Shown here piece by piece: positions 22,653 through 22,732 of a stretch of 22,732 bases of DNA. Position 1 is the first letter of the stretch; every line of letters starts with the position of its first letter. This stretch comes from an uncultured Collinsella sp. (lineage in GTDB: Bacteria > Actinomycetota > Coriobacteriia > Coriobacteriales > Coriobacteriaceae). The notes under the pieces are model-generated. The model searched no databases and had not been told where the DNA came from. It saw nothing but the letters and a program-made list of their open reading frames with translations. The DNA is taken from contig URSO01000034.1 in the NCBI GenBank assembly GCA_900550415.1, positions 1-22,732 on the forward strand. The letters are read 5' to 3'. Made by a program: the position numbers and the translations under genes.

Positions 22653-22682
22653 AGGCTCCCAGCGATGGGGGCCTTTCTTTTT
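22653..22682 (+). terminator. tRNA-Val terminator, second copy
   Basis: AGGCTCCC pairs with GGGGGCCT around AGCGAT, followed by TTCTTTTT. The substitutions relative to the first copy keep all eight pairs and turn a G-U into G-C, so the hairpin is maintained. Confidence 0.8.
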
Positions 22683-22700
22683 GGCTCTGTTAGACCAAGG

Positions 22701-22732
22701 TTGACATAAAAACGATGTCACCGCGAGGCGGT
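22701..22732 (+). promoter_or_regulatory. -35-like box and small hairpins at the window edge
   Basis: TTGACA (22701-22706) overlaps a 6-bp inverted repeat, TGACAT / ATGTCA, and is followed by ACCGC-GAG-GCGGT at the last bases. This could be the promoter region of the next gene; no -10 is visible before the sequence ends. Confidence 0.25.

Larger units (their letters stand above)
22440..22682 (+). repeat. Duplicated tRNA-Val 3' end and terminator
   Basis: Bases 22440-22498 recur at 22625-22682 with three substitutions in about 58 positions; the first 33 bases are identical. The copied part covers half of the T arm, the acceptor 3' strand, CCA and the terminator. The two copies lie 185 bases apart. 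Duplication of a tRNA 3' end is the usual footprint of site-specific integration, but no integrase or cargo gene lies between them. Confidence 0.85.

Noticed and set aside
22440..22682. CRISPR-like or tandem repeat array at the right end.
   Set aside because: There are only two copies 185 bases apart, consisting of a tRNA tail and terminator; no regular repeat-spacer pattern exists.
22365..22721. A 118-codon minus-strand frame containing WAMRDSNPQP.
   Set aside because: It is the antisense translation of tRNA-Val and its duplicated tail; this peptide is a well-known false gene call over tRNA genes.

Overview
The window looks like chromosomal DNA from a Coriobacteriia member, most probably Collinsella or a close relative. 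This is inferred from high-GC coding sequence, the gene set (lysyl-tRNA synthetase with an extra tRNA-binding domain, a veg-ispE pair, a MurE lacking the meso-DAP arginine motif) and characteristic GC-rich intergenic repeats. No 16S or taxonomic marker is present, so the assignment is by recognition only. Apart from hipBA and one tRNA, every gene is on the minus strand.

Layout. 1-1850: a complete hipB-hipA toxin-antitoxin pair on the plus strand, AT-richer than its surroundings, ending at a hairpin shared with the convergent pepD dipeptidase gene (1897-3354). 3503-4422: a RelB/DinJ-type antitoxin overlapping a PIN-domain toxin, behind a perfect 12-bp inverted-repeat operator that contains the -10 elements. 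4505-7147: the ClpC ATPase. 7335-9807: two membrane proteins (a DUF2798 protein and a ThrE-type exporter), separated by a strong terminator and a hairpin repeat. 9808-10212: 405 bases without a gene, packed with direct and inverted repeats. 10213-13108: lysS, greA and tatA, followed by tRNA-Pro(CGG) at 13221-13297.

13347-20201 is a housekeeping block read right to left: murE, a HAD phosphatase, murI, rph, rdgB and dtd, then veg and ispE behind their own promoter. It combines cell-wall precursor synthesis (MurE, MurI), RNA 3'-end maturation (RNase PH), nucleotide-pool cleaning (RdgB), tRNA proofreading (Dtd) and isoprenoid synthesis (IspE). The asparagine synthetase gene asnB (20314-22194) lies upstream with its own terminator. 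The right end holds tRNA-Val(TAC), whose 3' end and terminator are duplicated 185 bases downstream around a block of small GC-rich hairpins.

I found no CRISPR array, transposase, prophage gene or rRNA. The least ordinary parts are the structured intergenic element downstream of lysS, the duplicated tRNA-Val tail, the symmetrical RelB/PIN operator and the LysRS fusion. None of these is enough for me to claim a wholly new system.
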